A stretch of DNA of 64,000 nt from CAWKCE01 sp032127035. Lineage in GTDB: Bacteria > Actinomycetota > Actinomycetes > JAHEKZ01. The DNA is taken from the NCBI GenBank assembly GCA_963848085.1, contig CAWKCE010000004.1, forward strand, positions 1-64,000. Reading direction: 5' to 3'. Positions within the stretch are counted from its first letter, which is position 1. Every line of letters starts with the position of its first letter. Shown piece after piece: positions 1-7,120 of this stretch. Under the pieces are notes generated by a model. That model saw only the letters and a program-made list of their open reading frames with translations, was not told where the DNA came from and searched no databases. The position numbers and the translations under genes are program-made.

Positions 1-1005
1 TGGGACGAGATCCTCGACCTGGCGACGGCGAGCGGCAACCGCCTCCTCGCCGCCGAGTTCACGACGTACCGCACCGACGTCGACCTCCGGGTCGGCAACC
101 TCGACCGGGTCGCGGACACCCTGCGAGCGGGCCGACGCCTCGACGAGGACGACATGCGGTCGGCGTACGAGCAGGGGCAGGCGGCGTACCTGCACGCCAT
201 CCGGGGCGACCTGCCACTCGCCCGCGACGACGCTCGCCGTGCGATCGCTCTCGGCGAGAGCTACCCGTGGCTGCGCGCGCGCGGCCTCGCTGCGCTGGGG
301 TTCGTGGAGCTCACCGCCGTCGACCTGAGCGCGGCCGCCGACGCCCTGGCCGACGCGTCGGCGGCCGATCCCGATCTGCCGGGATCGCGGCACGGCGCCC
401 TGTGGATCGGGATCGACCTCGTCGAGGCGCTAGCCGGATCTGGTCGCCTCGCCGAGGCGCAGGAGGCACTCGAGCGGCTCGAGGGGCAGGCGGCGGCCTG
501 GGGCGACGGCTGGGTTCTCGCCGGTCAGCAGCGATCGCTCGCCCACGTCGCCCTCGCACAGGGTGACGTCGACCGGGCGCTCGCTCACGCGACGCAGGCG
601 TCGCTGCGCTACGCGACGCTCCCATACCCGCTCGACCATGGCCGCGCCCTCCTGCTCGAGGGCACGCTGCACCGTCGGCTCGGCCACCGCCGCGATGCCC
701 GGGAGACGCTGACCGAAGCCCTCGCCGTCCTCGACTCCCTCGGTGCCGTCCCGTGGGCGGCACGCACCAGGGCCGAGCTCGCGCGCGTCGGCGGGCGGGC
801 GCCGTCGGCCGGATCCCTCACCACGAGTGAGGCTCTCGTGGCGCGGCAGGTGTGCGAGGGACAGAGCAACGCCGAGATCGCGGCAACCCTGCAGCTGAGC
901 GTGCGTACGGTCGAGTCGCACCTCACGAGCATCTACCGCAAGCTGGGCGTCGCCTCCCGCACCCAGCTCATGACCACCTGGTCGACGGCCGGGCAGACGC
1001 GATGA
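1..1005 (+). CDS. LuxR-family transcriptional regulator, C-terminal part (5' end outside window)
   Basis: The frame is open from the first base of the window, so only the last 334 residues are present. The C-terminal ~55 residues (about 817-985) form a LuxR/GerE helix-turn-helix with the usual LTxxE start, an SNAEIA turn and an SVRTVESHLTSIYRKLGV recognition region. The upstream part is an Ala/Leu/Arg-rich helical stretch resembling TPR-like repeats (alternating short helices with ARxxLxxAL patterns), as in large LAL-type or ATPase-LuxR regulators. Whether an N-terminal AAA/NACHT ATPase exists cannot be seen. DNA-binding regulator; target unknown. It is followed by decayed DNA rather than an operon partner. 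Confidence 0.85.
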   Translation, partial: WDEILDLATASGNRLLAAEFTTYRTDVDLRVGNLDRVADTLRAGRRLDEDDMRSAYEQGQAAYLHAIRGDLPLARDDARRAIALGESYPWLRARGLAALGFVELTAVDLSAAADALADASAADPDLPGSRHGALWIGIDLVEALAGSGRLAEAQEALERLEGQAAAWGDGWVLAGQQRSLAHVALAQGDVDRALAHATQASLRYATLPYPLDHGRALLLEGTLHRRLGHRRDARETLTEALAVLDSLGAVPWAARTRAELARVGGRAPSAGSLTTSEALVARQVCEGQSNAEIAATLQLSVRTVESHLTSIYRKLGVASRTQLMTTWSTAGQTR

Positions 1006-1085
1006 CGACGGCGCCGCGAGTCGCCGGTGAACATCGCGCTGTCGGCGTTGATCGCCGGTTGACCACCGAGATGGGCTCGCCGAGG

Positions 1086-1247
1086 GCCGCCGTTTGTCTC
1101 GTGCGAGTACTGATCGACGACGTCGAAACCGGCACGACAGTAGACGCTGATCGCTCTCTGGTTGAACGCGGCCACGGCCAAGGTGAACGAGGTCACCTCA
1201 AAGCGCTCCGCCGCGAACGCCACCCCGGACTCGACGAACGACAAGCC
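1086..1247 (-). pseudogene. C-terminal remnant of a GNAT acetyltransferase
   Basis: On the minus strand about 54 codons read as the end of a GCN5-like N-acetyltransferase: an AAFNQRAISVYCRAGF motif (the conserved AxNxxAxxxYxxxGF region of motif B) followed by a YSHETNGG tail. The acetyl-CoA-binding motif A (Q/RxxGxG/A) is missing. Upstream, in the same frame, the sequence switches abruptly to an integrase N-terminus. There is no plausible start, so this is a broken gene fused by rearrangement to integrase debris. Confidence 0.6.
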
Positions 1248-1328
1248 GGTGCGCTCGGCCGCCAGGCGGCTCCCGTCCGGTGCGCTGAATCTGGCCTGCC
1301 ACCGCCCGGATGGCAGCCGTCGTTGCGC
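1248..1328 (-). pseudogene. Second copy of a tyrosine-integrase N-terminal (arm-binding) segment
   Basis: Twenty-seven codons encode an RLPSGRWQARFSAPDG motif typical of the N-terminal arm-type DNA-binding domain of actinobacterial phage/ICE integrases. It is clearly homologous at DNA level to the start of the larger integrase relic near 2275-2345, with a handful of substitutions and a one-base difference. It ends where the acetyltransferase remnant begins, so the element once carried two related integrase genes or a duplicated 5' end. Confidence 0.55.
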
Positions 1329-1362
1329 CGGCCGACAGGCGGCTCCGGTCCGGGCGCTGCTG

Positions 1363-2345
1363 CTCTCGGGTCGTCGCCCCGGTCGTCGCGGCGAGCGTGG
1401 CCGACAGGTGGCGGAGGTCGTGGAACCGGACGCCGGTGAGGCCGACCTCGGCCCGGCAGCGGGTCCAGTGGACGGTGAAGTTGCGCCGGGCCAGCGGGGC
1501 GCCGAGCGGGCCGCAGAACAGCCACGCATCCGGCCCTGGGCCGACCCAGCGGTTGAGGTGCTCAGTGAGCTCGGGCAGAGTGCGGCGCAGTGAACGGTGC
1601 GACGCCGGCGTCAGTCTTGGGCGGTCCAGTCATGGAGGGCACAGAATATAATCAATTGATGGTGGTCCTAGCTGCACTCCGTGGGCGGTCTCCACCAGCT
1701 GGTCGGTGACCGTGAGTCGGCCGTGGGTGAGGTCGACGCTTCCGCGCCGTAGCGCGCAGCTCTCCCCAGCGCAGCCCGGACGAGGTCGCGAGCAGGACGA
1801 GCATCCGCCAGCGCAGCTGGATCGCATCGGCGAGGGCATGAGCTTCGAGCAACGTAGGCGGCACTCGCTCCGGCGTCCGCTCGCTGCCCGCCCCGCGGAG
1901 CAGGCAAGGGTTGCGGACGAGCACCTCGTCGACCACAGCGGTGTTGAGAATGGTCTTGAGCAGCCGGTAGGCCTTGGCCACGGTCGACCGCCCGACCCCG
2001 GCCTGAAGCCGGCCAGCGTGCCATCGGCGGACCACTGCCGGAGTCAGCCGGGCCAACGGCACGGTGCCCAGGTGCGGGAGCAGATGCCGGTTGAGCAGCC
2101 CCTCGTACAGCTCGACGGTCCTCGGCCGGAGGTCGGCTCGCTGCGCCAGCCAGGTCGTCGCGTAGTCACAAAACGTCTCGCTGCTGGCCGTCGGATCGAC
2201 ATACGCACCACGGTCCAGGTCCGACTGCACCCCGGCCAGGTAGGCCGCCGCCTCGGCCCGCATCGCGAACGTGCGTTCGGCGGCGACGCGGCCCCCGTCA
2301 GGTGCACTGAATCCCGCCTGCCACCGCCGGACGGCAGCCGTCGTG
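1363..2345 (-). pseudogene. Degenerate site-specific tyrosine recombinase (integrase)
   Basis: Reading the minus strand from 2345, the sequence gives the arm-binding domain (frameshifted by one missing base just after RLPSG), a SAM-like core-binding domain (TFCDYATTWLAQR to about 1950), and the start of the catalytic domain with box I Arg in SGLRWGEL. A frameshift near 1750 moves into LRRGSVDLTHGRL. A 33-bp insertion interrupts the frame at 1628-1660, another shift follows KTDAGV, and then comes the C-terminal part with box II HDLRH near 1415-1435. The final LGH box and the nucleophilic Tyr are absent. At least three frameshifts plus loss of the active-site Tyr make it non-functional. It lies just downstream of the 3' end of tRNA-Gly on the same strand, the usual position for the integrase of a tRNA-targeting element. 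Confidence 0.75.
1620..1668. repeat. 33-bp AT-rich insertion flanked by 8-bp near-direct repeats
   Basis: GGCGGTCC at 1620-1627 and GGTGGTCC at 1661-1668 flank a 33-bp insert that is far more AT-rich than anything nearby and contains the palindrome ATCAATTGAT at its right end. The flanking integrase frame (GVQLGPP then KTDAGV) would join sensibly if the insert and one repeat were removed. This looks like an insertion scar with target duplication. Confidence 0.45.
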
Positions 2346-2385
2346 TTGTGCCGAAATCCCGCCTGGTCATGGTGCCTCCACGCTA

Positions 2386-2467
2386 AGGTGTGCGTGGAAA
2401 GCCCCAACACCCGGTCCGACCGAGAGAGGTGTGCGTGGAAGGCCCCAACACCCGGTCCGACCGGGAA
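2386..2467. repeat. Tandem duplication, two copies of about 41 bp
   Basis: Two adjacent near-identical copies begin AGGTGTGCGTGGAA and end near CCGGTCCGACCG, with starts at 2386 and 2427 (period 41) and only a few mismatches. They lie between the integrase relic and tRNA-Gly, where the promoter or attachment region of an integrative element would be expected. Function unknown. Confidence 0.7.
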
Positions 2468-2564
2468 CTGCACCGCGCCGAGATCGGGCACGGTTAGGGC
2501 ACGCGAGGGTTGCTTCGAGGCTGGCGCGAAACCGTCGCAGGGGGTGTGACCTGCGCGTTCGATC

Positions 2565-2638
2565 TGGAGCGGGTGACCGGGATCGAACCGGCATGGCCAG
2601 CTTGGAAGGCTGGGGCTCTACCATTGAGCTACACCCGC
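2565..2638 (-). tRNA. tRNA-Gly (anticodon TCC)
   Basis: The complement folds as a complete cloverleaf: acceptor GCGGGTG pairing with CACCCGC, D arm with AGCTCAATGGTAGAGC, anticodon loop CTTCCAA (anticodon TCC), and T arm GCCGGTTCGATCCCGGT. The 3' CCA is encoded (complement of TGG at 2565-2567). The decayed integrase lies immediately 3' of this gene, suggesting its 3' end was an integration site. Confidence 0.93.
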
Positions 2639-2670
2639 GGGCGGCCGGACGGCGCCGTGTTGTGCTGCCC

Positions 2671-2676
2671 TAGACT
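2671..2676 (+). promoter_or_regulatory. -10 box of tRNA-Pro / tig
   Basis: TAGACT matches the actinobacterial TANNNT -10 consensus and lies 13 bp upstream of the mature tRNA-Pro end. No good -35 is visible. Because tig starts only 25 nt after the tRNA, read-through from this promoter could also feed tig. Confidence 0.5.
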
Positions 2677-2689
2677 ACCGGGCGAGCCG

Positions 2690-2762
2690 CGGGGCGTAGC
2701 GCAGTGGCTAGCGCGCCTGCTTTGGGGGCAGGAGATCGGGAGTTCGAGTCTCCCCGCCCCGA
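2690..2762 (+). tRNA. tRNA-Pro (anticodon TGG)
   Basis: Seventy-three nucleotides fold as a cloverleaf: acceptor CGGGGCG with CGCCCCG, D arm TAGCGCAGTGGCTAGCGC, anticodon stem CCTGC/GCAGG around TTTGGGG (anticodon TGG), and T arm GGGAGTTCGAGTCTCCC. CCA is not encoded. It sits directly upstream of tig, a common actinobacterial arrangement. Confidence 0.93.
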
Positions 2763-2787
2763 CAAGACCAACCAAGGAGAACCCCTA

Positions 2788-4146
2788 GTGAAGAGCGTTG
2801 TCGAGCCGTTGAGCCCCACCCGCGTGCGTCTGTCGGTGGAGGTTCCGTTCGACGAGATCGGCCCCAGCCTGAGCGCGGCATACCAGCGGATCGGCGCGCA
2901 GGTGAACGTGCCTGGATTCCGCAAGGGCAAGGTGCCGAACCGGATCATCGACCAGCGGTTCGGCCGCGGCGTCGTGCTCGAGGAGGCGGTCAACGACTAC
3001 CTGCCGCAGGCGTACACAGCCGCCGTCACCGAGAACGACGTGAAGGCGCTCGGCCAGCCGAAGGTGGATGTCACCGACTTCTCGGACGGTCAGGACCTCA
3101 AGTTCACCGCCGAGGTCGACATCCGGCCCGAGATCACGCTGCCGGACTTCTCCGAGCTGCGGGTCACCGTGGACGACGCGGTCGTTTCCGACGCTGACGT
3201 CACTGAGCAGCTTGAGTCGCTTCGGGCGCGATTCGCTTCGCTCAAGCCGGTCGACCGCGCGGCCGTGGCAGGCGACTTCGTGGCGATTGACCTGGTTGCC
3301 ACCCACGACGACGAGCCGGTTGAGGACCTGTCTGCGACCGGGTTGTCCTACGAGGTCGGCAGTGCCTCCCTGCTGGAGAACCTGGATGACGCAGTCGTCG
3401 GGTTGTCCGTCGACGGGATCGCGGCGTTCAGCACCACGCCGACCGGCGGTCCGCTGGAGGGCGAGATGGTGGACGTCGCCGTCACGGTCACCGCCGTGCG
3501 CGAGCGAGAGCTGCCCGAGGTGGACGACGACTTCGCACAGCTCGTCAGCGAGTTCGACACCCTCGACGAGCTGCGCGAGGCCCTGCGGTCGGAGATTGAG
3601 CCGCGCAAGAAGGTCGAGCAGCTCGTGGCAGCCCGTGACGCTGTCCTCGAGGCGCTCCTCGACGCCGTCGACGTGCCGCTGCCGGAGGGCGTGGTCAGCG
3701 ACGCCGTGGACAGCCACTTCGAGGACGGCCACGGCGACCCGGCGCACCGCGAGGAGTACGTCAAGCAGGTGCAGGACACCATCACACGCGACCTCGTCCT
3801 CGACAGCATCGCCGACCGGGACGACGTCGAGATCGGCCAGGCCGAGCTCACCGAGTTCCTGGTGCGGCAGTCGGCCCAGTACGGCATGACGCCCGAGCAG
3901 TTCGCCCAGGCGCTGGCGCAGTCCGGGCAGGTGGGGTCCGTCGTCGGTGAGGTCCGTCGGGCGAAGGCGCTTTCGCTGGTGCTCGAGGCGGCCACCGTCG
4001 TCGACGCCTCCGGCAGTCCGGTGGACATGTCTGGACCCCCGAGCCTGGAAGCCCCAGGTGCCGAGGCGGCGGCCGCCGACCCGGGCGAGGCGGCGGCTGA
4101 AGACCCGGACTCAGGAGACGCCACCGCGGACCCGTCCACCACCTGA
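2788..4146 (+). CDS. tig: Trigger factor (ribosome-associated peptidyl-prolyl isomerase/chaperone)
   Basis: A 452-aa protein that binds the ribosomal exit tunnel and shields nascent chains in the cytoplasm. The N-terminal ribosome-binding signature GFRKGKVP is at residues 43-50. A central FKBP-type PPIase domain (around 150-245) and the helical C-terminal chaperone arms follow. The last ~45 residues are an acidic Ala/Pro/Glu/Asp-rich tail (PGEAAAEDPDSGDA), a typical variable actinobacterial extension. The GTG start is chosen for the AAGGAGA ribosome-binding site 7 nt upstream and because the family N-terminus (KSVVEPLSPTRV) begins there; an upstream in-frame start would lie inside tRNA-Pro. 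Followed by the clpP1P2 promoter region. Confidence 0.97.
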   Translation: MKSVVEPLSPTRVRLSVEVPFDEIGPSLSAAYQRIGAQVNVPGFRKGKVPNRIIDQRFGRGVVLEEAVNDYLPQAYTAAVTENDVKALGQPKVDVTDFSDGQDLKFTAEVDIRPEITLPDFSELRVTVDDAVVSDADVTEQLESLRARFASLKPVDRAAVAGDFVAIDLVATHDDEPVEDLSATGLSYEVGSASLLENLDDAVVGLSVDGIAAFSTTPTGGPLEGEMVDVAVTVTAVRERELPEVDDDFAQLVSEFDTLDELREALRSEIEPRKKVEQLVAARDAVLEALLDAVDVPLPEGVVSDAVDSHFEDGHGDPAHREEYVKQVQDTITRDLVLDSIADRDDVEIGQAELTEFLVRQSAQYGMTPEQFAQALAQSGQVGSVVGEVRRAKALSLVLEAATVVDASGSPVDMSGPPSLEAPGAEAAAADPGEAAAEDPDSGDATADPSTT

Positions 4147-4185
4147 CCCGTTCGGCGCAACGGCTTGGGTTCCTGCCTCTCACGA

Positions 4186-4247
4186 GTTCCCCCGTGAGCG
4201 AACACCCCCAGGCTCCGGATGGCGCGGCCGGCGTCGGGCGTTAGGGT
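4186..4247 (+). promoter_or_regulatory. clpP1P2 promoter with a candidate ClgR site
   Basis: TAGGGT at 4242-4247 is a good -10 box. About 50 bp upstream, GTTCCCCCGTGAGCGAAC (4186-4203) has GTTC/GAAC inverted ends and a perfect GCGAAC right half. It resembles the ClgR operator as remembered (CGC-N5-GCG core), with the left half degenerate (CCC). ClgR activates clp genes in other actinobacteria. That this site is used is inference. Confidence 0.35.
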
Positions 4248-4305
4248 CCAAACACAAGGCACCCCGACGGTGCCGGTCCGTGACAAGTCACCAGTGAGGT
4301 CAGCC

Positions 4306-4950
4306 GTGAGCGCCGATCGACTCGAGCTTCCTCGGCTCTCGGAGCCGTTCTCCCGAGCGCCCCAGCCCACCGGCATGGGGTTCGACGACTCGGTGTACCA
4401 GCGGCTCCTGCGGGAGCGCATCATCTTCCTCGGGTCGGTGGTGGAGGACTCCATCGCGAACGCCCTGTCGGCACAGATGCTGCTCCTGGCCGCGGAAGAC
4501 CCGGACAAGGACATCTACCTCTACATCAACTCGCCCGGCGGCTCGGTCTCGGCCGGTATGGCGCTGTACGACACGATGCAGTTCGTCCCGTGCGACGTCG
4601 CCACTGTCGGGATGGGGCTCGCCGCTTCCATGGGGCAGTTCCTGCTCTGCGCCGGTGCGGAAGGCAAGCGCTACGCGCTGCCGCACGCGCGGATCATGAT
4701 GCACCAGCCCTCGGGCGGGATCGGCGGGACCGCGTCGGACATCCGGATCCAGGCCGAGCAGATGCTGTACACGAAGAAGAAGATGGCCGAGCTGATCGCC
4801 ATGCACACCGGCCAGACCGTCGAGCAGATCGAAGAGGACTCCGACCGTGACCGCTGGTTCACCGCAGCGGAGTCCAAGGACTACGGCTTCGTCGACCACG
4901 TCGTCAGCCGCGCCCGCGACGTCGCCGGTAGCGGCGGAACGAATGCCTGA
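4306..4950 (+). CDS. clpP1: ATP-dependent Clp protease proteolytic subunit 1
   Basis: A 214-aa serine peptidase that assembles with ClpP2 into the two-ring proteolytic chamber. The catalytic triad is complete: Ser108 in GLAASMG, His133 in MMHQP, Asp182 in SDRDRWF. YINSPGGS at residues 73-80 lines the chamber. GTG 4306 has GAGG six nt upstream; an in-frame GTG at 4294 would add four residues. The N-terminal ~27 residues before DDSVYQRLLRERIIFLG are probably propeptide. The end overlaps the clpP2 start by 8 bp, consistent with one operon and coupled translation. Confidence 0.96.
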   Translation: MSADRLELPRLSEPFSRAPQPTGMGFDDSVYQRLLRERIIFLGSVVEDSIANALSAQMLLLAAEDPDKDIYLYINSPGGSVSAGMALYDTMQFVPCDVATVGMGLAASMGQFLLCAGAEGKRYALPHARIMMHQPSGGIGGTASDIRIQAEQMLYTKKKMAELIAMHTGQTVEQIEEDSDRDRWFTAAESKDYGFVDHVVSRARDVAGSGGTNA

Positions 4951-5605
4951 GAGGACCGACGACACCGTGAATCCGACCGCTGGCCACCAGTCTCCCCAGG
5001 GCCGTTACATCCTGCCGGAGTTCCGCGAGCGCACCGCCCAGGGCGAGCGCACGCACAACCCGTACACCAAGCTGTTCGAGGAGCGCATCATCTTCCTCGG
5101 GGTCCAGATCGACGACGCGTCCGCGGACGACGTCATGGCGCAGCTACTCACGCTGGAGTCGCTCGACCCCGACCGCGAGATCTCGATCTACATCAACTCG
5201 CCCGGCGGCTCCTACACGGCGATGACCGCGATCTACGACACGATGCAGTTCGTTCGTCCTGAGATCCAGACGGTCTGCCTGGGGCAGGCTGCCTCGGCTG
5301 CGGCCGTGCTGCTCGCCGCCGGCACCAAGGGCAAGCGGTTCGCACTGCCCCACGCCCGGATCCTCATCCACCAGCCCTACACCGAGGGCGGCGGGCAGGG
5401 CTCCGACATCGAGATCCAGGCCAACGAGATCCTCCGAATGCGGACCGAGATGGAAGGCATCCTCGCGCTCCACACCGGCCGGTCCGTGGAGGACATCCGC
5501 AGCGACATCGAGCGGGACAAGATCCTCACCGCTGAGGCATCGGCGGAGTACGGGATCATCGACGGCGTCATCGCCAGCCGCAAGGTGGCGGCGGCAGCGG
5601 GCTGA
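4943..5605 (+). CDS. clpP2: ATP-dependent Clp protease proteolytic subunit 2
   Basis: A 220-aa ClpP paralogue, partner of ClpP1. The triad is Ser118 (GQAASAA), His143 (LIHQP) and Asp192 (IERDK). About 45 N-terminal residues before KLFEERIIFLG form a longer propeptide than in ClpP1. ATG 4943 overlaps the clpP1 stop. GTG 4967 is an alternative with a purine-rich GAGAGGA upstream, so the exact start is uncertain. Mixed ClpP1P2 tetradecamers are known from mycobacteria; both subunits retain active sites here. Confidence 0.95.
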   Translation: MPERTDDTVNPTAGHQSPQGRYILPEFRERTAQGERTHNPYTKLFEERIIFLGVQIDDASADDVMAQLLTLESLDPDREISIYINSPGGSYTAMTAIYDTMQFVRPEIQTVCLGQAASAAAVLLAAGTKGKRFALPHARILIHQPYTEGGGQGSDIEIQANEILRMRTEMEGILALHTGRSVEDIRSDIERDKILTAEASAEYGIIDGVIASRKVAAAAG

Positions 5606-5712
5606 TCGGGCGACGCGCCGGGGAACCAGCGGCCGATCCCGGGTGATCGGGGTACCGTCGTGCGGACGGCGTTCGTGGCGCGCCGCCACTTGATCGCGAC
5701 TGAAGGAGACCA

Positions 5713-6996
5713 GTGGCACGCATCGGAGACGGTGGCGACCTGCTCAAGTGCTCGTTCTGCGGGAAGAGCCAGAAGCAGGTCAAGAAGCTCATCGCTGGCC
5801 CCGGCGTCTACATCTGCGATGAGTGCATCGACCTGTGCAACGAGATCATCGAGGAGGAGCTGTCCGAGTCGTCGGACCTGAAGTGGGACGAGCTCCCCAA
5901 GCCGCGGGAGATCTACGACTTCCTGGACGAGTACATCATCGGGCAGGAGTCGGCCAAGAAGTCGCTGGCGGTGGCCGTCTACAACCACTACAAGCGCGTG
6001 CAGGCCGGAGGAGAGGGCCGCAAGACTGACGAACAGGTCGAGCTGGCCAAGTCCAACATCCTCCTGCTCGGGCCAACTGGCTGCGGCAAGACCCTCCTCG
6101 CGCAGACGCTCGCGCGAATGCTCAACGTGCCGTTCGCTATTGCTGACGCCACCGCGCTGACCGAGGCCGGGTACGTGGGCGAGGACGTCGAGAACATCCT
6201 GCTCAAGCTGATTCAGGCCGCTGACTACGACGTCAAGAAGGCCGAGACCGGGATCATCTACATCGACGAGATCGACAAGATCGCCCGCAAGAGCGAGAAC
6301 CCGTCGATCACGCGCGACGTCTCAGGTGAGGGCGTCCAGCAGGCGCTGCTGAAGATCCTGGAAGGGACCACGGCGTCCGTGCCGCCGCAGGGGGGCCGCA
6401 AGCACCCGCACCAGGAGTTCATCCAGATCGACACCACCAACGTTCTGTTCATCGTCGGGGGCGCGTTCGCTGGGCTCGACACGATCATCGAGTCGCGTCG
6501 CGGCCACAAGGGCATCGGCTTCGGTGCCAAGGTGCGCAGCAAGCATGACCTCGACGCGGCGGACACCTTCAGCGACGTCATGCCCGAGGACCTGCTCAAG
6601 TACGGGATGATCCCGGAGTTCATCGGCCGGCTGCCCGTCCTGACCAGCGTCGACAGCCTGGACCAAGCGGCGCTCATGCGGATCCTGACCGACCCCAAGA
6701 ACGCGCTCGTCCGGCAGTACAAGCGCCTGTTCGAGCTGGACGGCGTCGAGCTGGAGTTCACCGACGACGCCCTAGAGGCCATCGCCGACCAGGCGATCCT
6801 GCGGGGCACCGGCGCCCGCGGTCTTCGGGCCATCCTCGAAGAGGTGCTGCTGTCGGTCATGTACGAGGTGCCGTCCCGTCAGGACGTCGCCCGCGTGGTC
6901 ATCACCCGGGACGTCGTGCTCGAGCACGTGAACCCGACACTGGTGCCGCGCGAGAAGGAGCCGACCAAGCGCGAGCGCCGCGAGAAGTCCGCCTAA
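5713..6996 (+). CDS. clpX: ATP-dependent Clp protease ATP-binding subunit ClpX
   Basis: A 427-aa AAA+ unfoldase that recognises, unfolds and feeds substrates to ClpP. The N-terminal C4 zinc-binding domain has Cys13/Cys16 (CSFC) and Cys35/Cys38 (CDEC). Walker A GPTGCGKT is near 118-125, Walker B IIYIDEIDK near 180, followed by the RKSEN region and C-terminal sensor 2 (GARGLR). The GTG start has GAAGGAGA five nt upstream. The 107-bp gap after clpP2 may hold its own promoter. The stop is followed after 31 bp by a large palindromic repeat and then convergent valS. Confidence 0.98.
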   Translation: MARIGDGGDLLKCSFCGKSQKQVKKLIAGPGVYICDECIDLCNEIIEEELSESSDLKWDELPKPREIYDFLDEYIIGQESAKKSLAVAVYNHYKRVQAGGEGRKTDEQVELAKSNILLLGPTGCGKTLLAQTLARMLNVPFAIADATALTEAGYVGEDVENILLKLIQAADYDVKKAETGIIYIDEIDKIARKSENPSITRDVSGEGVQQALLKILEGTTASVPPQGGRKHPHQEFIQIDTTNVLFIVGGAFAGLDTIIESRRGHKGIGFGAKVRSKHDLDAADTFSDVMPEDLLKYGMIPEFIGRLPVLTSVDSLDQAALMRILTDPKNALVRQYKRLFELDGVELEFTDDALEAIADQAILRGTGARGLRAILEEVLLSVMYEVPSRQDVARVVITRDVVLEHVNPTLVPREKEPTKRERREKSA

Positions 6997-7027
6997 CCCG
7001 CGTCCCGCGAGCCCGTCGCCACCCCAC

Positions 7028-7094
7028 GAACCAACGCCAGACCGCCACGCTGCGCCGTTCCCCCGCGTGAGGGTGGCGGTGTGGCGAAGGTTTG
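7028..7094. repeat. Long imperfect palindrome, copy A
   Basis: The left arm (7028-7048, beginning GAACCAACGCCAG) is identical to that of the palindrome at 34817 except for one base. The right arm starting GTGGCGG at 7073 pairs perfectly for 8 bp and then imperfectly (TGGCG, GGTT). It sits in the 124-bp space between convergent clpX and valS, where it could act as a bidirectional terminator, but there is no U-tract. Confidence 0.7.
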
Positions 7095-7120
7095 TCCTGG
7101 CGGACGTGCCGCGGGTCGAG

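Noticed and set aside
4179..4198. Hairpin CTCACG/CGTGAG after tig as a terminator
   Set aside because: Only six pairs, no T-tract, and it overlaps the better-motivated candidate regulatory site.
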